A DNA stretch of 17,028 nt. Source: CF-113 sp035308345 (GTDB taxonomy: Bacteria > Chloroflexota > Ktedonobacteria > Ktedonobacterales > Ktedonobacteraceae). The position numbers and the translations under genes were made by a program. The stretch's first letter is position 1; every line of letters starts with the position of its first letter. This document shows, in pieces, positions 15,374 through 17,028 of this stretch. The stretch is from the NCBI GenBank assembly GCA_035308345.1, contig DATGGW010000489.1, positions 1-17,028 of the forward strand, written 5' to 3'. The notes under the pieces are model-generated. The model made no database searches. It saw only the letters and a program-made list of their open reading frames with translations, and had not been told where the DNA came from.

Positions 15374-15389
15374 CTACAAGGATGGCGCC
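15370..15389. repeat. Degenerate GTAGGG-type palindrome
   Basis: GGCGC (15370-15374) and GCGCC (15385-15389) form a 5-bp stem with a 10-nt loop. On the minus strand the element is headed by CTAG before GCGCC. It resembles a worn copy of the short palindromes at 1534 and 7117. Confidence 0.35.
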
Positions 15390-15485
15390 TAGATAACCTC
15401 TACAAATGCAAGCAAACATATTAAAATAAATATTAAGCATTCAAGCAGCCGGTGTTTTTCGATAATTAAACTGACCATGGTGATT

Positions 15486-15540
15486 CTTAACCAGTTCTCA
15501 ACCAACTCTCAATTAGCTAAATACATAACGATGCTAAAAT
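15486..15540 (+). promoter_or_regulatory. Pho-box-like triple direct repeat and -10 element upstream of the glycosyltransferase
   Basis: Three 8-bp units, CTTAACCA (15486-15493), CTCAACCA (15497-15504) and CTCAATTA (15508-15515), are separated by exactly 3 bp, giving an 11-bp period. This layout and sequence resemble PhoB/PhoP-type boxes, especially the cyanobacterial CTTAACC form. A -10-like TAAAAT (15535-15540) follows about 20 bp later with no clear -35, as expected for an activator-dependent promoter. The identity of the regulator is inferred only from similarity of the repeat. Confidence 0.4.
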
Positions 15541-15747
15541 CACTCATGTAGGCTTAAGTAAAATTTGAAGCACAATGCAATAACAGTTCTCTCAAACTCA
15601 ATCGAGATATTACTGGAAAATAAATAGAGGAGGATAAATATATAACAGGTAGGCCGGACGTTGAGATAGAAGCATTGACCTGTAGCACATTGCCTCACGT
15701 AGAGTCCACCTGAAAGTCAGCAGTAGTCGTTGAAGACTGGACATTGT

Positions 15748-15790
15748 AGCCTCAGAGCAATCAATCACAACAGTCTGATACGGCTTTTTT
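15748..15790 (+). terminator. Attenuator-like intrinsic terminator in the glycosyltransferase leader
   Basis: AGCC-TCAGA (15748-15756) pairs with TCTGA and GGCT (15774-15778, 15782-15785) around a TAC bulge and a 17-nt loop, and six T residues end at 15790. It lies 32 nt before the candidate start of the glycosyltransferase and well after the Pho-box-like promoter. A transcript from that promoter would have to pass it. Upstream leader segments also pair (ACAGGT 15645-15650 with ACCTGT 15678-15683). The rest of 15541-15747 is AT-rich with no gene; a strong AGAGGAGG at 15626-15633 lacks a normal start codon after it. Confidence 0.5.
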
Positions 15791-15821
15791 ATGCCTGTAA
15801 TGAAAGGTACATGCTACGAGC

Positions 15822-17028
15822 ATGCAAAGTACAAAACAGAAACAGCGGCCTACTCGAAAACGGCAGTGGGGTGCGGAACACCGTACACAGCCATTGCCAA
15901 TGATGCATGAAAAATCATCAACTTTGAAAATTGCCTTCAGTCGTCTTGCAATCGTATTGACCATAGTTTTTTGGATAATGTATCTTATCTCGGCAATTAT
16001 TCGTCAATTCTTCGAAGGGTCAAAGACGTTTTCATTTACGATGCAAGCCATTGGCTACTTGATCATAGTAACGTTGCTGACATTCTCCGCGCTCATGTAC
16101 CTGGTGGCACGTCAGGGGACATTTCAGAGGTTTAGTAAGCATGTACGCGTACCACGAGCCGAACTCGATAGACATTTCTCAGAGCAGCAACCCTCGATCA
16201 CTGTACTCGTGCCATCCTACAGTGAAGAACCAGAAGTTGTCCGTAAGACCCTGATGTCGGCAGCATTGCAGGAATATCCTGGTATGCGTGTCGTGCTACT
16301 GGTTGACGATAAACCTAATCCCTCAAATCCAGCAGTTGCCGCCCGACTCAACGCTACTCGTGAGCTTGGCAACCATATCATGAGGCTTTTTGCTGAACCA
16401 CGTGCCCGTTTCAGCACTGCACTCTACCAATTCGAACAACGGTACGCAGGCAATTGGTCTATAGCGCAGGCGACGATTATCGAGCTTGCGAACCATTATG
16501 CATGGGCGGCGACATGGCTCAATGCGCTTGCGCATAAAGAGGAGATTGATGACCATGTAGATATATTCTTTGTCGAACAAGTGCTCAATGGCCTTGCCAA
16601 TGAATTACGCCTCGTTGGCGACGCACTGATGACTTCTTGCCAGGAAGGTGCCCAGCTCCCTATCGAACGTATACGGCAACTATATCGTCGGCTGGCCTGG
16701 ATTTTTGATGCCGAGGTAACTATTTTTGAACGGAAGAAGTACGCTTCACTCTCCCATGAAGCCAATAAGGCTATGAATCTAAATTCCTACATTGGCTTGA
16801 TGGGCGGTACGTATCTCCAGCGCGAGACCCCGGATGGGCTTATCCTGATTCCGGTTGCCGAAGGCCAAAAAGGCGACGTGACGTTCCCTGACAGTGAATT
16901 TCTCCTGACTCTTGATGCTGACTCCATCCTGCTACGTGAGTATTGTCTGCGTCTTGTCTATTTCTTGCAGCAGCCAGATAATGCACGGGTAGCGGTGACG
17001 CAAACTCCATATTCGTCCTTCCGGGGGG
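15822..17028 (+). CDS. Membrane-bound family 2 glycosyltransferase, cellulose synthase-like (3' end outside window)
   Basis: An open frame runs from 15822 off the end of the window (402 codons visible). After a basic N-terminus come two predicted membrane helices (about residues 44-60 and 76-96). The GT-A fold follows: ITVLVPSYSEEPEVV, then LLVDDKP with the UDP-binding Asp pair at 162-163, and LTLDADSILL with the DxD-type metal motif at 365-367, then an acceptor-region strand VAVTQTPYSSF. Such enzymes polymerise or transfer sugars from nucleotide sugars at the cytoplasmic membrane. About 200 residues separate the first Asp pair from DAD, much more than usual, because of a helical insertion. 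The start is uncertain: ATG at 15822 has a weak upstream AAAGG, and ATGs at 15900/15903 have no ribosome site. The later Q/RxxRW motif and C-terminal helices would be outside the window. Confidence 0.88.
   Translation, partial: MQSTKQKQRPTRKRQWGAEHRTQPLPMMHEKSSTLKIAFSRLAIVLTIVFWIMYLISAIIRQFFEGSKTFSFTMQAIGYLIIVTLLTFSALMYLVARQGTFQRFSKHVRVPRAELDRHFSEQQPSITVLVPSYSEEPEVVRKTLMSAALQEYPGMRVVLLVDDKPNPSNPAVAARLNATRELGNHIMRLFAEPRARFSTALYQFEQRYAGNWSIAQATIIELANHYAWAATWLNALAHKEEIDDHVDIFFVEQVLNGLANELRLVGDALMTSCQEGAQLPIERIRQLYRRLAWIFDAEVTIFERKKYASLSHEANKAMNLNSYIGLMGGTYLQRETPDGLILIPVAEGQKGDVTFPDSEFLLTLDADSILLREYCLRLVYFLQQPDNARVAVTQTPYSSFRG

Noticed and set aside
15642..15713. Leader peptide frame behind a strong AGAGGAGG
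   Set aside because: The only start at proper spacing is ATA, so it is not called as a gene; it is mentioned as a weak part of the leader finding.
15761..15964. 67-codon minus-strand frame near the glycosyltransferase start
   Set aside because: It overlaps the well-supported plus-strand glycosyltransferase and has no ribosome site or domain.

Overview
The window looks like chromosomal DNA of a Ktedonobacteria-type member of the Chloroflexota. This is inferred, not searched. The grounds are very large STAND-type regulators (NB-ARC or AAA plus TPR) packed close together, a class III cyclase fused to NB-ARC and TPR, a T-box-controlled pheS, long non-coding spacers, and short GTAGGG-headed palindromes scattered between genes.

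Layout. 1-1750: pheS on the minus strand behind a long T-box leader with a Phe (UUC) specifier candidate, a T-box motif, an intrinsic terminator and an upstream promoter; a 54-bp-arm inverted repeat lies beyond its 3' end. 1936-2703: an SDR dehydrogenase of the HSD17B10-like group, plus strand. 2704-3535: a decayed, probably frameshifted minus-strand gene. 3536-3985: an amicyanin-like copper lipoprotein. 4090-4163: a perfect 19-bp inverted repeat. 4222-6957: an NB-ARC/TPR/LuxR regulator, minus strand. 6958-7627: spacer with a hairpin and coding remnants. 7628-8272: an OsmC domain fused to a DUF1059 domain, divergent from 8430-11594, a SARP/BTAD-AAA-TPR regulator. 11978-15055: a cyclase-like/NB-ARC/TPR protein, minus strand. 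15056-15821: AT-rich spacer with a gene-tail remnant, Pho-box-like repeats and an attenuator-like terminator. 15822-end: a membrane-bound family 2 glycosyltransferase running off the window.

How it fits together. Three large signal-transduction ATPases of different architecture occupy about 11 kb, interleaved with three diverged copies of the same minus-strand coding tail (7283-7462, 11656-11817, 15251-15373). This suggests repeated duplication or insertion in the spacers. The small effectors nearby (copper protein, OsmC/DUF1059) are possible targets, but the sequence does not prove it. The best-supported regulatory system is the pheS T-box, which carries a foreign-looking palindrome between Stem I and the antiterminator. 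The most speculative but testable one is the Pho-box-like and attenuator-like leader of the glycosyltransferase gene. I do not see a clear defence island, CRISPR array, tRNA or rRNA gene, or complete transposon.
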